64,000 bases of DNA, taken from positions 1,422,001 through 1,486,000 of the forward strand of contig NZ_AP014690.1 in the NCBI RefSeq assembly GCF_001547995.1, read 5' to 3'. This document shows, in pieces, positions 17,146 to 26,681 of the stretch. The notes under the pieces were generated by a model. That model ran no database searches. It had not been told where the DNA came from and saw only the letters and a program-made list of their open reading frames with translations. The position numbers and the translations under genes are program-made. Source of the DNA: Asaia bogorensis NBRC 16594 (GTDB lineage Bacteria; Pseudomonadota; Alphaproteobacteria; Acetobacterales; Acetobacteraceae). Every line of letters starts with the position of its first letter. Positions within the stretch are counted from its first letter, which is position 1.

Positions 17146-19134
17146 ATGACCGTTCATCCCGTCGTTGCTTCCGTCACCGAGCGCATCATCGAGCGCTCCG
17201 CCGTGTCGCGGCGTCGCTATCTCGCCCTCATGGAGCGAAACCGTCAGAAGGGCATCTCGCGCCCGCGCCTCGCCTGCGGCAATCTGGCCCATGCTCTCGC
17301 GGCATCGGGGGAGGACAAGGCGCGCCTCATGCGTGGGGGCGGGGTGAATCTGGGTGTCGTCACCAGCTACAACGACATGCTCTCGGCGCATCAGCCTTAT
17401 GCGCGCTATCCCGATCAAATGCGCCTTTTCGCTCGCGAAATGGGTGCGACAGTGCAGGTGGCTGGGGGCGTGCCGGCCATGTGCGACGGCGTGACGCAGG
17501 GGCAGGAGGGTATGGAACTCTCTCTGCTGTCGCGGGACAACATCGCCATGGGCACGGCCATCGGCCTGAGCCACGGCATGTTCGAGGGCGTGGCGCTTCT
17601 TGGCATATGCGACAAGATCGTGCCCGGATTGCTGATGGGCGCGTTGCGCTTTGGCCATCTGCCCGCGCTGCTCATTCCGGCGGGCCCCATGACGTCGGGG
17701 CTGCCGAATAAGGAAAAGCAGCGCGTGCGGCAGCTTTATGCCGAAGGAAAGGTGGATTCGAGCGCCCTGATGGAGGCCGAGGCTGCCTCCTATCACAGTG
17801 CCGGAACCTGCACCTTTTATGGCACGGCCAACACCAATCAGATGATGGTGGAGATGATGGGCCTGATGTTGCCTGACTCTGCTTTCTGGAACCCCAGTAC
17901 CCGCATTCGTCAGGCGCTCAACCGCAAGGCAGTGCATCGCCTTGTCGAGATCTCACAGCCAGGCTCGGATCATCGCCCCCTCGCGCAGATGGTGGATGAA
18001 AAGGCGATTGTGAATGCGGCGGTCGGTCTACTGGCCACGGGTGGGTCCACCAATCACGCCATCCACCTGCCGGCCATCGCGCGTGCGGCAGGTATCTGCA
18101 TCGACTGGAGCGATCTCGATGCGCTCTCCGGGGCCGTGCCGCTGCTCACGCGGGCTTATCCCAACGGTTCGGCCGATGTGAATGCCATGCAGGAGGCCGG
18201 TGGGCTTCCAACCCTGATCGCTGCGCTGAGCGAGGGCGGGATGTTGCACCAGGATATCCTTACGGTGTCGAAGGGTGGCTATGCGGATTACGCCTGCCGT
18301 GCCCGACTGGAGGGAGAGGCCCTGCTTTACAGTGCGGCGCGCGCGTCATCCGATCGCAGCGTGCTGCGCGATACACGCGAGCCTTTCCGTCAGGATGGCG
18401 GGATGCGTCTGGTGCAGGGCAGTCTCGGCCGTGGCATCTACAAGACGAGTGCCGTCGATGATGACCGCCAGACCATCGAGGCACCGGCTGCAGTGTTTCA
18501 TCGTCAGGAAGATGTCATCGCCGCTTTCAAGGCAGGCAAGCTGAACCGTGATGTCATTGTGGTGGTCCGTTTTCAGGGGCCGGATGCAAACGGCATGCCT
18601 GAGTTGCATCGCCTGACGCCCACTCTGGCAGTCCTGCAGGACAAGGGCTATCGCGTGGCGCTGCTCACGGATGGTCGCATGTCCGGCGCAAGCGGGAAGG
18701 TGCCAGCCGCCATCCATATCTGCCCAGAGGCCCAATCCGGCGGCCCGATTGCCCTGATCGAGGATGGCGACATGCTGCGCATCTGTGCCCGCCGTGGGCA
18801 GATCGAAGCGCTGGTCGAGCCCGCCATCTGGCAGGCCCGTCAACCGGCCTTGCCGCCCTTGCCCGGACTGGGTACGGGACGCGAGCTTTTCACACTGATG
18901 CGCAGCCGGTCCGATACGGCAGAGAAAGGTGGCTCAGCCATGCTCGCCGCTCTCGAAGACACGATGGACCTGCATGCTACAGAACTCGACAAGGAATTCT
19001 TCGATGCTCGACACGACTCTGCTCGACTCGGTCATGACGCGTTGTCCGGTCATTCCGGTGCTGGTCATACCGGACCTGTCGCTGGCCCGGCCGATCGCGC
19101 AGGCGCTCGTCGCGGGCGGGTTGACCACGCTTGA
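17146..19134 (+). CDS. edd: 6-phosphogluconate dehydratase with unusual C-terminal run-on
   Basis: Entner-Doudoroff dehydratase: 6-phosphogluconate to 2-keto-3-deoxy-6-phosphogluconate. It is an IlvD/Edd-family iron-sulfur enzyme; candidate ligand cysteines are in AMCDGVTQGQ, GICDKIVPG and SAGTCTFYG, and the family motifs GSTNHAIHLPA and GRMSGASGKVPAA are present. Edd proteins are usually about 600-610 residues, and the recognisable homology here ends near residue 600 (AEKGGSAML). The frame nevertheless continues to residue 662, the last ~43 codons overlapping eda in another frame. That tail is rich in Gly, Ala, Arg and His, as expected from out-of-frame reading. It is either a lost stop codon or a sequence error; neither alternative frame has a stop near the expected end. 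Confidence 0.9.
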   Translation: MTVHPVVASVTERIIERSAVSRRRYLALMERNRQKGISRPRLACGNLAHALAASGEDKARLMRGGGVNLGVVTSYNDMLSAHQPYARYPDQMRLFAREMGATVQVAGGVPAMCDGVTQGQEGMELSLLSRDNIAMGTAIGLSHGMFEGVALLGICDKIVPGLLMGALRFGHLPALLIPAGPMTSGLPNKEKQRVRQLYAEGKVDSSALMEAEAASYHSAGTCTFYGTANTNQMMVEMMGLMLPDSAFWNPSTRIRQALNRKAVHRLVEISQPGSDHRPLAQMVDEKAIVNAAVGLLATGGSTNHAIHLPAIARAAGICIDWSDLDALSGAVPLLTRAYPNGSADVNAMQEAGGLPTLIAALSEGGMLHQDILTVSKGGYADYACRARLEGEALLYSAARASSDRSVLRDTREPFRQDGGMRLVQGSLGRGIYKTSAVDDDRQTIEAPAAVFHRQEDVIAAFKAGKLNRDVIVVVRFQGPDANGMPELHRLTPTLAVLQDKGYRVALLTDGRMSGASGKVPAAIHICPEAQSGGPIALIEDGDMLRICARRGQIEALVEPAIWQARQPALPPLPGLGTGRELFTLMRSRSDTAEKGGSAMLAALEDTMDLHATELDKEFFDARHDSARLGHDALSGHSGAGHTGPVAGPADRAGARRGRVDHA

Positions 19135-19624
19135 GGTGACGCTGCGCACCGAATGCGCACTCGACGCCATCCGGGAAATGTCCAAGGTCGAGGGCGCTCA
19201 TGTCGGGGCGGGCACTGTGCTGAACGGTGACGATCTGGCACGCGCTGTCGATGCGGGCTCGCAGTTCATCGTAAGCCCCGGTCTGACGCCAGAAGTAGCC
19301 GCTGCAGCCCAGCGTCATGACGTGCCGCTTCTACCGGGGGTGGCCAATGCGGGTGATATCATGCGAGGGCTCGACCTCGGACTGAGCCGTTTCAAGTTCT
19401 TCCCGGCCATGGCCAATGGGGGGCTACCCGCGCTCAAGGCGCTTGCCGCCGTGTTCGGCAAGGCCCGTTTCTGCCCCACGGGTGGGATCACGGAAGACAA
19501 CGCCAGCGCCTGGCTTGCCGAACCCGCTGTTACATGTGTGGGCGGTTCCTGGCTTACGGCTGGTCCGTTCGATGCTGCCGCGATTGAGGCACGTGCCCGC
19601 AATGCTGCGAAGCTGGCAGGCTGA
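19004..19624 (+). CDS. eda: 2-keto-3-deoxy-6-phosphogluconate aldolase
   Basis: A 206-residue class I aldolase splitting KDPG into pyruvate and glyceraldehyde 3-phosphate. Motifs: PVIPVLVI near the start, TLEVTLRT with the catalytic Glu, GAGTVLN, FIVSPGLTPEV, the Schiff-base Lys in SRFKFFPAMANGG and FCPTGGIT for phosphate binding. The length is normal. Start ATG 19004 is supported by AAGGAA about eight bases upstream; the same frame stays open upstream to 18929 but without homology. It overlaps the end of the edd frame by 131 bases, so the two are strongly coupled. Confidence 0.95.
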   Translation: MLDTTLLDSVMTRCPVIPVLVIPDLSLARPIAQALVAGGLTTLEVTLRTECALDAIREMSKVEGAHVGAGTVLNGDDLARAVDAGSQFIVSPGLTPEVAAAAQRHDVPLLPGVANAGDIMRGLDLGLSRFKFFPAMANGGLPALKALAAVFGKARFCPTGGITEDNASAWLAEPAVTCVGGSWLTAGPFDAAAIEARARNAAKLAG

Positions 19625-19757
19625 GGCCAAACGCGAGGAGAGAGAGATCTTCTGACGGACGAGCGACGATGGGCCAGGTTCGCGCGGCTCTGATGCGCGC
19701 TGAGATGTCAGGCAGGATGCGTGTTTTGAGTGCCGCGCTGTCTGGCCGCCTGTCTTG

Positions 19758-19778
19758 TGGGGTGTGTTCGCCACCCCA
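19758..19778 (+). other. Hairpin downstream of eda, weak terminator candidate
   Basis: TGGGGTG (19758-19764) pairs with CACCCCA (19772-19778), 7 bp with a 7-base loop. No T-run follows, so intrinsic termination is doubtful. The remaining bases to 19964 become AT-rich (19845-19870) and probably carry the efflux-operon promoter. Confidence 0.4.
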
Positions 19779-19964
19779 AGGAATAAGAAAGACTGTCCCT
19801 GGGTTTACGGTCTGCACTGGGGTACGTCCCTGATCCGTCAGTAAGAAATTATAACTTAGAATTTAAGATCGGGATCATTGCCAAGTCGAAGCCTTTCGAC
19901 GGATAGACACAGACATGCCCTCCTCAGAATTCCGTCCGGATCCCCACGGCTCTCAGCCGCTTTC

Positions 19965-21524
19965 ATGACAAAGCAGGGGCGATCCTATTTCGGATTGGCT
20001 GGTGTCATCGTGCTTGCGATGACAACCGAACTCAACGAGCAGGTCTCGTCACAATCACTTCCTGATATCCTGGGCGGACTGGGCATCAGCCACGATCCCG
20101 GGACCTGGTTCAACAGCCTTTATCTCTCGGCTGAGGTCATGGGGATGTCGCTCGCGCCCTGGATGGCGCTGACCTTCGGTGTCCGCCGCTTTGCGGTGGT
20201 GGTAGCGATGATTGCCAGCCTTTCGGCCGCCTGCATCCCGTTCAACCACAATCTGACCCTGCTCTATGGGTTGCGCCTTATCGAGGGGCTGGCTGGCGGG
20301 TTTGCCGTGCCGTTGCTGCTGCTGGTGGCCCTGCGCGTGCTGGCACCCCCTGTGCGGCTTTATGGCCTTGCGGCTTACTCCCTTACGGCCACGTTTTTTC
20401 CCAATCTCAGCACGGCGTTGGCAGGTCTGTGGACCGATCTTGTCGATTGGCGCTTTGTGTTCTGGCAAGCCGTGCCTTTTGGCAGTCTGGCAATTTCGCT
20501 CATCTGGTATGGTATCGCGCCGGAGGAGCCCAATTACAAACGCTTCCGCAATTTCGACTGGAAGGGCGCGCTCCTCATATTGTTCGGTTTCGGGGCGCTC
20601 TCCACGATGCTGCAGCAGGGAGACCGGCTGGACTGGTTCAATTCACCCGCCATCTGCGTCATGGCCCTGGTGGCGGTGGTGTGCATACCACTCTTGGTGA
20701 TCAATGAATGGGAGCAGCATACGCCGCTATTTCGTATCCAGCTTCTCGGTCGACGCAATTTTGCCTACGGGGCAACGACGTTGCTCATCTTCCTTGTGGT
20801 GTCTCTGGCCTCATCGACCCTGCCTGCGACATTCCTGCAGGAAGTGGCTGGCTACCGGCCTGAACAGATCTACCCTGTCACGCTGGAGATTGCCTGTATC
20901 CAGCTCGTCATGCTGCCTCTTATGGCTGTCGTGCTGAACAGCAAGGCGGTTGATAGCCGCGTGGTCAGCCTGCTGGGCATGTGCCTGATCTGCATGGCGT
21001 GTATTGGCGACAGCTTTCTGACGGTCGGATGGAACCGCAACGAGTTCTATCTGTGGCAGATTTTCATGGGCGCGGGTGAGGCGATGATTGTCATGCCACT
21101 GCTCATGATGTCCACCAACTCGCTCGTTCCCGCCGAGGGGCCGTTTGCCTCCGCAATGGTCAACACCCCGCGTGCCGTGTCGCAGGCTATCGGCGTCTGG
21201 ATGCTCCAGCTTATCCATCGCTGGCGCGGTGGGCTGCATTCCAACCGCATTACGGACCGCATCGGGCTGGACCGCTACCGCACCTTTCAGGCAAATGCCA
21301 TTCCTTTGCAGCGCCCGGCGCCTTTACTGCCTGACGGTACCCCGCGCAGCCCGGATGCGTTGCCCACCTTCAAATATCAGGTTGCCCATCAGACGACCGT
21401 TCTGGAACTGTCTGACGCCTATCTCATCATCGCCGGGATTACGGTGTTCCTCATGGCATGGGTCATTCTCCTGCCTCAGCGGACCTATCCCCCCCGCCTC
21501 ATGTTCGTGAAGAAAAAATCCTGA
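19965..21524 (+). CDS. MFS multidrug efflux transporter, DHA2 (EmrB-like) family
   Basis: A 519-residue inner-membrane drug:H+ antiporter with 14 predicted transmembrane segments, the DHA2 number. The N-terminus GLAGVIVLAMTTELNEQVSS leads into the first helix, and an RLIEGLAGG segment resembles the MFS motif in TM4. It is followed at once by a membrane-fusion protein and an outer-membrane factor, so the three form a tripartite EmrAB-TolC-type pump. Start choice is uncertain: ATG 19965 (MTKQGRSYFG) gives a normal short N-terminus, while TTG 19878 would add 29 basic residues. Substrate unknown. Confidence 0.88.
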   Translation: MTKQGRSYFGLAGVIVLAMTTELNEQVSSQSLPDILGGLGISHDPGTWFNSLYLSAEVMGMSLAPWMALTFGVRRFAVVVAMIASLSAACIPFNHNLTLLYGLRLIEGLAGGFAVPLLLLVALRVLAPPVRLYGLAAYSLTATFFPNLSTALAGLWTDLVDWRFVFWQAVPFGSLAISLIWYGIAPEEPNYKRFRNFDWKGALLILFGFGALSTMLQQGDRLDWFNSPAICVMALVAVVCIPLLVINEWEQHTPLFRIQLLGRRNFAYGATTLLIFLVVSLASSTLPATFLQEVAGYRPEQIYPVTLEIACIQLVMLPLMAVVLNSKAVDSRVVSLLGMCLICMACIGDSFLTVGWNRNEFYLWQIFMGAGEAMIVMPLLMMSTNSLVPAEGPFASAMVNTPRAVSQAIGVWMLQLIHRWRGGLHSNRITDRIGLDRYRTFQANAIPLQRPAPLLPDGTPRSPDALPTFKYQVAHQTTVLELSDAYLIIAGITVFLMAWVILLPQRTYPPRLMFVKKKS

Positions 21525-21527
21525 ATC

Positions 21528-22622
21528 ATGGCTTCAGACGACCAGAAAAGCAGCCCCGCCAAATGGCCTTTCCTTGTGACAGGCTTCATCCTCGTGGTGT
21601 TCTGCGGGATCATCCTTGCGATCATTTTCGTGCCAAACCGCAAGGTCTGGACCAATGATGCCTATGTGACGGCCCATTACGCCACCATTGCGCCGCGTGT
21701 GCCGGGACAGGTGGTCGAGGTGCTGGTTGATGATAACCAGAGCGTCAAGGCGGGGCAGGTCATGGCACGGCTCGATCCACGCGACTACGAAACGGCGCTT
21801 ACCCGCAGTCGTGCCCAGCTCGCACACGACGAGGCGCTCGTGCTCGATGCCGAGGCGGCGGTGGATCGTCAGCCGAGCATGATCGAGGAAAGCAAGGCAG
21901 AAGCCGCGCGGATTGAGGCGCAGCTCGTCTATGCCAGGCAGAATGCCCAGCGCTATCACAACTTGGCCCAGACCGGCGCAGGGTCCGCGCAGGAGCGTCA
22001 GCTTACCGATGCCTCCATGCGCGAAATGGAAGCCAATCTGAGGAGCATGAAAGCGCGGATCACGGCAGCGCAGGATGAGATCCCGATCCTGCGGGCACGC
22101 CATGAGGCGGCGCTCAGGACGCTCAAGATCGACCACGCCGTGGTACGGCAGGACGAGCTCAACCTGTCCTATACCGAGATACGCGCGCCGTTTGACGGTA
22201 TGGTGGGCGAGAAGACCGTTCAATCGGGCAATTATGTATCGCCGGGTGCCGCCCTTATGGCGCTTGTGCCGATGGATCAGCTTTGGGTCATGGCGAATTA
22301 TCGTGAGCTTGCGCTGCGCCATATGCGTCCCGGACAGCACGCCCGTATTCATGTCGATGCCTATGATATGGATCTGGACGGCATTGTTGACAGTATTCCC
22401 CCGGCTTCGGGTGCCGCCTTCGCCCCGATCGCCCCGGAAAATGCCACGGGTAATTTCACCAAGATCGTCCAGCGCCTTCCCGTGAAGATCGTCGTGGCCC
22501 CGAACCAGCCTCTTGCCAGGCTGCTGCGTATGGGCTTTTCGGTCGAGACGACGGTCGATACCCATCTTGAAAATGTCGTGGATGAGCAGCGGCATAGCGC
22601 GAACGGGATCACCGCACGATGA
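21528..22622 (+). CDS. HlyD/EmrA-type membrane fusion protein
   Basis: A 364-residue periplasmic adaptor anchored by one N-terminal transmembrane helix (about residues 14-35). It then has a biotinyl-lipoyl half-motif (RVPGQVVEVLVDDNQSVKAG), a long alpha-helical hairpin of about 100 residues, the second lipoyl half (YTEIRAPFDGMVGEKTVQSG) and a beta-barrel domain (MDQLWVMANYRE). It bridges the MFS pump to the outer-membrane channel. It starts three bases after the MFS stop, and its own stop overlaps the next start by four bases. Confidence 0.92.
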   Translation: MASDDQKSSPAKWPFLVTGFILVVFCGIILAIIFVPNRKVWTNDAYVTAHYATIAPRVPGQVVEVLVDDNQSVKAGQVMARLDPRDYETALTRSRAQLAHDEALVLDAEAAVDRQPSMIEESKAEAARIEAQLVYARQNAQRYHNLAQTGAGSAQERQLTDASMREMEANLRSMKARITAAQDEIPILRARHEAALRTLKIDHAVVRQDELNLSYTEIRAPFDGMVGEKTVQSGNYVSPGAALMALVPMDQLWVMANYRELALRHMRPGQHARIHVDAYDMDLDGIVDSIPPASGAAFAPIAPENATGNFTKIVQRLPVKIVVAPNQPLARLLRMGFSVETTVDTHLENVVDEQRHSANGITAR

Positions 22623-24109
22623 GAACGATCAGGCGGCCGGCTGTTCTGCGCAGCGGAATAGCGCTGTGCTGCCTTGGTAGCATGGTTGCGGCCTGCACGA
22701 TGGGCCCTGATTTCAAACGTCCGGATGTGATCTCGCCTGCGCAGTTCGGGGCGGAGCCGCAGGATGTGGCAGGAACGACCTACGGCGGTCCGGTCGATGT
22801 GGCCTGGTGGAAGCAGTTCAATGACCCTGAGCTCAATTATCTGATTGATCGTCTTGCAGTGCAGAACATCGACCTGCAACGCGGGATGCAACGTATTGCC
22901 GAAGCCCGGTCGCAAACACGTATCGCGGCCGCGCAGGGGCTCCCTAGCCTGAACTGGGCCGGGTCCTATACCCGCACCCATCAGAGCGAGACGGGGTTTA
23001 TCTCGCTTGTGCAGCCACGCAATGGCGCGCCGAACGAATATGATTTCTTTCAGAACACGCTTGGCGCGTCATGGGATCTCGATCTTTTCGGGCAGATACG
23101 CCGTGCCGTCGAAGCCCAGCACGCAGCACAGGAGGCCGCAGCCGAGGCACGCCACGGCCTTGCCCTGAGTACGATCGCGACCCTGGTTGACAGCTACATG
23201 CAGCTTCGCGGAGTTCAGGACCAGATTGCAATTACCGAGCGGCACATGGCGGTTTCCGATCATGATCTGGCCCTCGTGCAGTCACGTTTTGGCAACGGCG
23301 CAGCGACCACGCTCGATCTGGCGCAGGCCCGTACGGAGCAGGCCAATACGGCCTCAGCGCTTCCCACCCTGCGCAACTCGGAAAGCGCGCTGATCAACGC
23401 CATTGGTCTGCTTCTGGACGAACCGCCGCGAAGCCTCGCGCAGGAACTGGCACGCCGTGATGGCACGATGCCGATCATCGTCCCGGCTGCGCCGATCGGG
23501 GTGCCCTCAGCCCTGGCTCGCAGGCGCCCTGATATTCGTGAAGCCGAAGCCAAGCTGCATATGGCGACTGCTGGTGTCGGGGTCGCCATCGCTGCATTTT
23601 ACCCGGATATTACCCTGACGGGGCAAATGGGCACGCAGACCCTGTCTGCAGCGAATTTCTTTTCACTGCCATCTCGTCAGTTTGCGACGGGGCCAACCCT
23701 GTCTGTCCCACTCTTCGAGGGCGGACGCCTGCGCGGGACGCTGGCACTGAGACGGGCCGAGCAAAAAGACGCGGCGCTTGCCTACCACCAGACCGTGACG
23801 ACGGCCTGGAACGAGGTCGACAATGCCTTGACGGCTTATGCCCAGTCCCAAAAGCGCCTCGTGCAGACGCGGATCGCGTGGCAGGAGAGCCGCAAGGCTG
23901 TCGAGGTGGCGCAACAGCGCTATCGCGAAGGGGCTGTGAACTTCCTCCAGGTCGACACGGCAGAGGCTGCGGCGCTGGCCGCGGAGGCGACTTTCTCGGC
24001 CAACAGGATTCAAATTGCGACTGCTTTCGTCTCGCTTTACCGGGCGCTGGGTGGAGGCTGGGAGTATCCGGCTTTTTCAGAAGATAAATCTTCAAAATCA
24101 GAAGGTTAG
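22619..24109 (+). CDS. Outer-membrane efflux lipoprotein, NodT/OprM family
   Basis: A 496-residue TolC-like outer-membrane factor. The signal peptide ends at a lipobox VAAC (Cys near residue 26), predicting lipid anchoring, followed by TMGPDFKRPD, a typical NodT-family N-terminus. Two repeated helical OEP domains follow, with RRPDIREAEAKL near residue 302 as the conserved loop. It forms the exit duct for the MFS/HlyD pair encoded upstream. ATG 22619 overlaps the HlyD stop (ATGA). Confidence 0.93.
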   Translation: MRTIRRPAVLRSGIALCCLGSMVAACTMGPDFKRPDVISPAQFGAEPQDVAGTTYGGPVDVAWWKQFNDPELNYLIDRLAVQNIDLQRGMQRIAEARSQTRIAAAQGLPSLNWAGSYTRTHQSETGFISLVQPRNGAPNEYDFFQNTLGASWDLDLFGQIRRAVEAQHAAQEAAAEARHGLALSTIATLVDSYMQLRGVQDQIAITERHMAVSDHDLALVQSRFGNGAATTLDLAQARTEQANTASALPTLRNSESALINAIGLLLDEPPRSLAQELARRDGTMPIIVPAAPIGVPSALARRRPDIREAEAKLHMATAGVGVAIAAFYPDITLTGQMGTQTLSAANFFSLPSRQFATGPTLSVPLFEGGRLRGTLALRRAEQKDAALAYHQTVTTAWNEVDNALTAYAQSQKRLVQTRIAWQESRKAVEVAQQRYREGAVNFLQVDTAEAAALAAEATFSANRIQIATAFVSLYRALGGGWEYPAFSEDKSSKSEG

Positions 24110-24358
24110 GGTCATTGTTTTGACCAGTGTGTGAGAAGCTGTCTCTTCGAATCATGCTTTATCAATAACGATCAAATCTCTGATATTATACGATTCCTGA
24201 GTCCAAGATTTGTTCCTTTGGGGTTTGAGAGAACAAACTGCGATCCTTGAGCGATCCTTGCGCGATCATGGTGCCAATCTGAACTACATATTTTTCTAAG
24301 AGTCTTGTTTAGAATCATAGGCCTAGACGGAAATGATCAAGTGGTGCCATAAGGCGGC
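24110..24358 (+). promoter_or_regulatory. AT-rich intergenic region with inverted and direct repeats
   Basis: No gene seen. TTTGTTC (24209-24215) is inverted as GAACAAA (24231-24237) with a 15-base spacer. Just after it, GCGATCCTTG occurs at 24240-24249 and 24251-24260, and GCGATC again at 24262-24267, giving an 11-base period, one helical turn. These lie about 90-150 bases upstream of the next gene and could be a binding array. Confidence 0.4.
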
Positions 24359-24919
24359 ATGAATGGACGTTCTCATATCGTTCTAGGTTTGGCCTGTGGA
24401 ATAACGGCGGCCGCTGCCGGCTATGTGCCGTTCACATTCGCCTCTCTGGGAATGGCTGCCCTGGGGAGCCTGACACCTGATATCGACACCGAACGTTCCA
24501 TGCTCGGCTGTCGCCTGCCTTGGCTTTCGCGAACGCTTTCCCGTTGCATAGGCCATAGGACAGTTACCCATTCTCTGGCGGTGCCATTGCTGCTGGGTCT
24601 GGCTGCGATCCATTTTGGTGGAATGGATCTCTTGTGTTCCGCTGTGGGAAGTTTCCTGATCGGATATGCGAGCCATATCGCAGGTGACCTCGTGACCGGC
24701 GGATGCTGGGCGCTCTACCCATTATCCCGCAACAGGATCTCTCTCTGGCCATATGCTAGGGTGGGCAGCCTGCGCGAATATATGGTCCTGCTTGTTAGTC
24801 TCGGGTTGTTGGGAAGCGTGACGTATCATCTCCTGACCCATGAGACACGTCAGTCCGGCCATCACACATCAATCGGATCTCACAGCGGCAAAGCCCGCCG
24901 CATGGCTTTTATTGCGTAA
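24359..24919 (+). CDS. YdjM-like membrane-bound metal-dependent hydrolase
   Basis: A 186-residue inner-membrane protein of the YdjM/DUF457 family. It begins MNGRSHIVLGL, has PDIDTERS near residue 40, HRTVTHSL near 62 and HIAGDLVT near 103; these His/Asp clusters between hydrophobic segments are the putative metal ligands. Four or five membrane helices are likely. The family's reaction is not established; some members are linked to DNA-damage responses and others to phospholipid hydrolysis. The tail after residue 160 is polar and poorly conserved. It stands between the efflux operon and purH, with a poor ribosome site. Confidence 0.8.
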   Translation: MNGRSHIVLGLACGITAAAAGYVPFTFASLGMAALGSLTPDIDTERSMLGCRLPWLSRTLSRCIGHRTVTHSLAVPLLLGLAAIHFGGMDLLCSAVGSFLIGYASHIAGDLVTGGCWALYPLSRNRISLWPYARVGSLREYMVLLVSLGLLGSVTYHLLTHETRQSGHHTSIGSHSGKARRMAFIA

Positions 24920-24974
24920 AACGGCTCGGACGCCTATGAGCACCTCTTGAAATCCAGCCATTCCGGAGCCCGTC

Positions 24975-26555
24975 ATGACCTCTCCCGATCGCCTGCCCGT
25001 CCGCCGGGCGCTTCTTTCCGTTTCAGACAAGACCGGTCTGATCGATCTGGGCAAGGCGCTGATCGCGCATGGCGCGCAGCTTCTCTCGACGGGCGGATCG
25101 GCCAAAGCCCTGCGTGATGCCGGACTGCCTGTGACCGACGTTTCCGATCACACGGGCTTTCCCGAAATTCTGGATGGTCGCGTGAAGACGCTGGTGCCGC
25201 AGATCCATGGCGGTATTCTTGGCCGTCGTGATCTGGACTCTCACAAGGCACAGATGGCTGAACACAATATTGCGCCAATCGACCTCGTTTGCGTCAACCT
25301 CTACCCGTTTGCCGCGACCGTCGCGTCGGGGGCAGGCCCGGAGGACTGCATCGAGAATATCGATATCGGTGGGCCTGCCATGATCCGCGCAGCAGCCAAG
25401 AATCATGACCATGTCGTGATCCTGACTGAGCCCGCACAATATGATGCGCTCAAGGCATCGCTTGATGCGGGCGGTTCCACCCTGGCCGAGCGCACGGCCT
25501 GGGCAGGTGCCGCCTATGCCCATACGGGTGCCTATGATGCGATGATTGCCACCTGGTTTGCGGGCCAGCGCGGCGACGCCCTGCCAGAAACCATGACGCT
25601 GAGTGGCACGCGTCGTGAATCCCTGCGCTACGGTGAGAACCCTCATCAGCAGGCCGCTTTTTATGTCACCGGTGAGAAGCGTTTCGGCATCGCGACGGCA
25701 ACGCAGATTCAGGGCAAGGCGCTCAGCTACAACAACCTGAACGACACGGATGCGGCTTTTGAGGCTGTTGCCGAGTTCGACAAGCCGAGCGTGGTGATCG
25801 TCAAGCATGCCAATCCCTGCGGTGTGGCCAGCGCCGAGACGCTCGAGGCGGCATGGAAAGCTGCACTCAAATGTGACCCCGTTTCGGCCTTCGGCGGCAT
25901 CGTCGCGCTGAACCGTACACTCGATGAGGCGACAGCCGAGCAGATTGCCACGATCTTCACCGAGGTGATTGTGGCCCCTGACGCCACCGAAGGCGCACGC
26001 GCGGCGCTGAGCCGCAAGAAGAGCCTGCGCCTGCTCCTGACGGGGGGCGTGCCTTCCGCCACGGCTGAGGGCATGACTTTCAAATCGGTTGCAGGCGGCT
26101 TCCTGGCACAGAGCCGTGATGCCGGTCAGGTGACCGAAGCCGATCTGCGTGTCGTGACCAAGCGGGCACCGACCGACGCTGAAATGGCCGATCTGCTTTT
26201 TGCTTTCCGCGTTGCCAAGCATGTGAAATCCAATGCCGTGATCTACGCCAAGGATCGCGCCACGGTCGGCATCGGAGCCGGGCAGATGTCACGCGTCGAC
26301 TCAGCGCGTATCGCGGCGCGCAAGAGTCTCGACGCAGCCGAAGCTGCAGGTGAGACAGTGGCACTGACAGAAGGGTCGGTCGCGGCGTCTGACGCGTTCT
26401 TCCCCTTCGCTGACGGCCTTGAGAGCGTGATTGCAGCCGGTGCCATCGCCGTTATCCAGCCGGGCGGTTCCATTCGCGACCAGGAAGTGATCGATGCTGC
26501 CGATGCAGCTGGCATTGCCATGGTATTCACCGGTATGCGCCATTTCCGTCATTGA
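24975..26555 (+). CDS. purH: Bifunctional AICAR formyltransferase / IMP cyclohydrolase
   Basis: A 526-residue enzyme for the last two steps of purine synthesis, AICAR to FAICAR to IMP. The N-terminal MGS-like cyclohydrolase domain (residues 1-200) shows [21 protein letters not shown] and VNLYPF. The C-terminal transformylase has the catalytic Lys-His in [11 protein letters not shown] near residue 276 and ends [27 protein letters not shown] and a FTGMRHFRH tail. Length and motifs are standard. ATG 24975 follows GGAG at 24965-24968. It appears monocistronic or first before a small exported protein. Confidence 0.97.
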   Translation: MTSPDRLPVRRALLSVSDKTGLIDLGKALIAHGAQLLSTGGSAKALRDAGLPVTDVSDHTGFPEILDGRVKTLVPQIHGGILGRRDLDSHKAQMAEHNIAPIDLVCVNLYPFAATVASGAGPEDCIENIDIGGPAMIRAAAKNHDHVVILTEPAQYDALKASLDAGGSTLAERTAWAGAAYAHTGAYDAMIATWFAGQRGDALPETMTLSGTRRESLRYGENPHQQAAFYVTGEKRFGIATATQIQGKALSYNNLNDTDAAFEAVAEFDKPSVVIVKHANPCGVASAETLEAAWKAALKCDPVSAFGGIVALNRTLDEATAEQIATIFTEVIVAPDATEGARAALSRKKSLRLLLTGGVPSATAEGMTFKSVAGGFLAQSRDAGQVTEADLRVVTKRAPTDAEMADLLFAFRVAKHVKSNAVIYAKDRATVGIGAGQMSRVDSARIAARKSLDAAEAAGETVALTEGSVAASDAFFPFADGLESVIAAGAIAVIQPGGSIRDQEVIDAADAAGIAMVFTGMRHFRH

Positions 26556-26585
26556 AACTGGTCTGCGTTGTCGCTTTCCCGATTG

Positions 26586-26615
26586 CCCGGTGCCTCGGAC
26601 TGAAGTCGCACCGGG
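26586..26615 (+). other. Hairpin after purH
   Basis: CCCGGTGC (26586-26593) and GCACCGGG (26608-26615) pair perfectly with a 14-base loop. There is no T-run after it, so it may stabilise or only partly terminate the purH transcript. Confidence 0.45.
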
Positions 26616-26681
26616 TAACGGGGCGTCAATCAGTCGGTTGTGAAAGACAGGGCTGAGATAGCTCTCACGGAGGGGGGAAAC

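Noticed and set aside
17146-19134. Edd extension explained by a single frameshift
   Set aside because: Neither alternative frame has a stop close to the expected end, so one indel would not restore a normal length.
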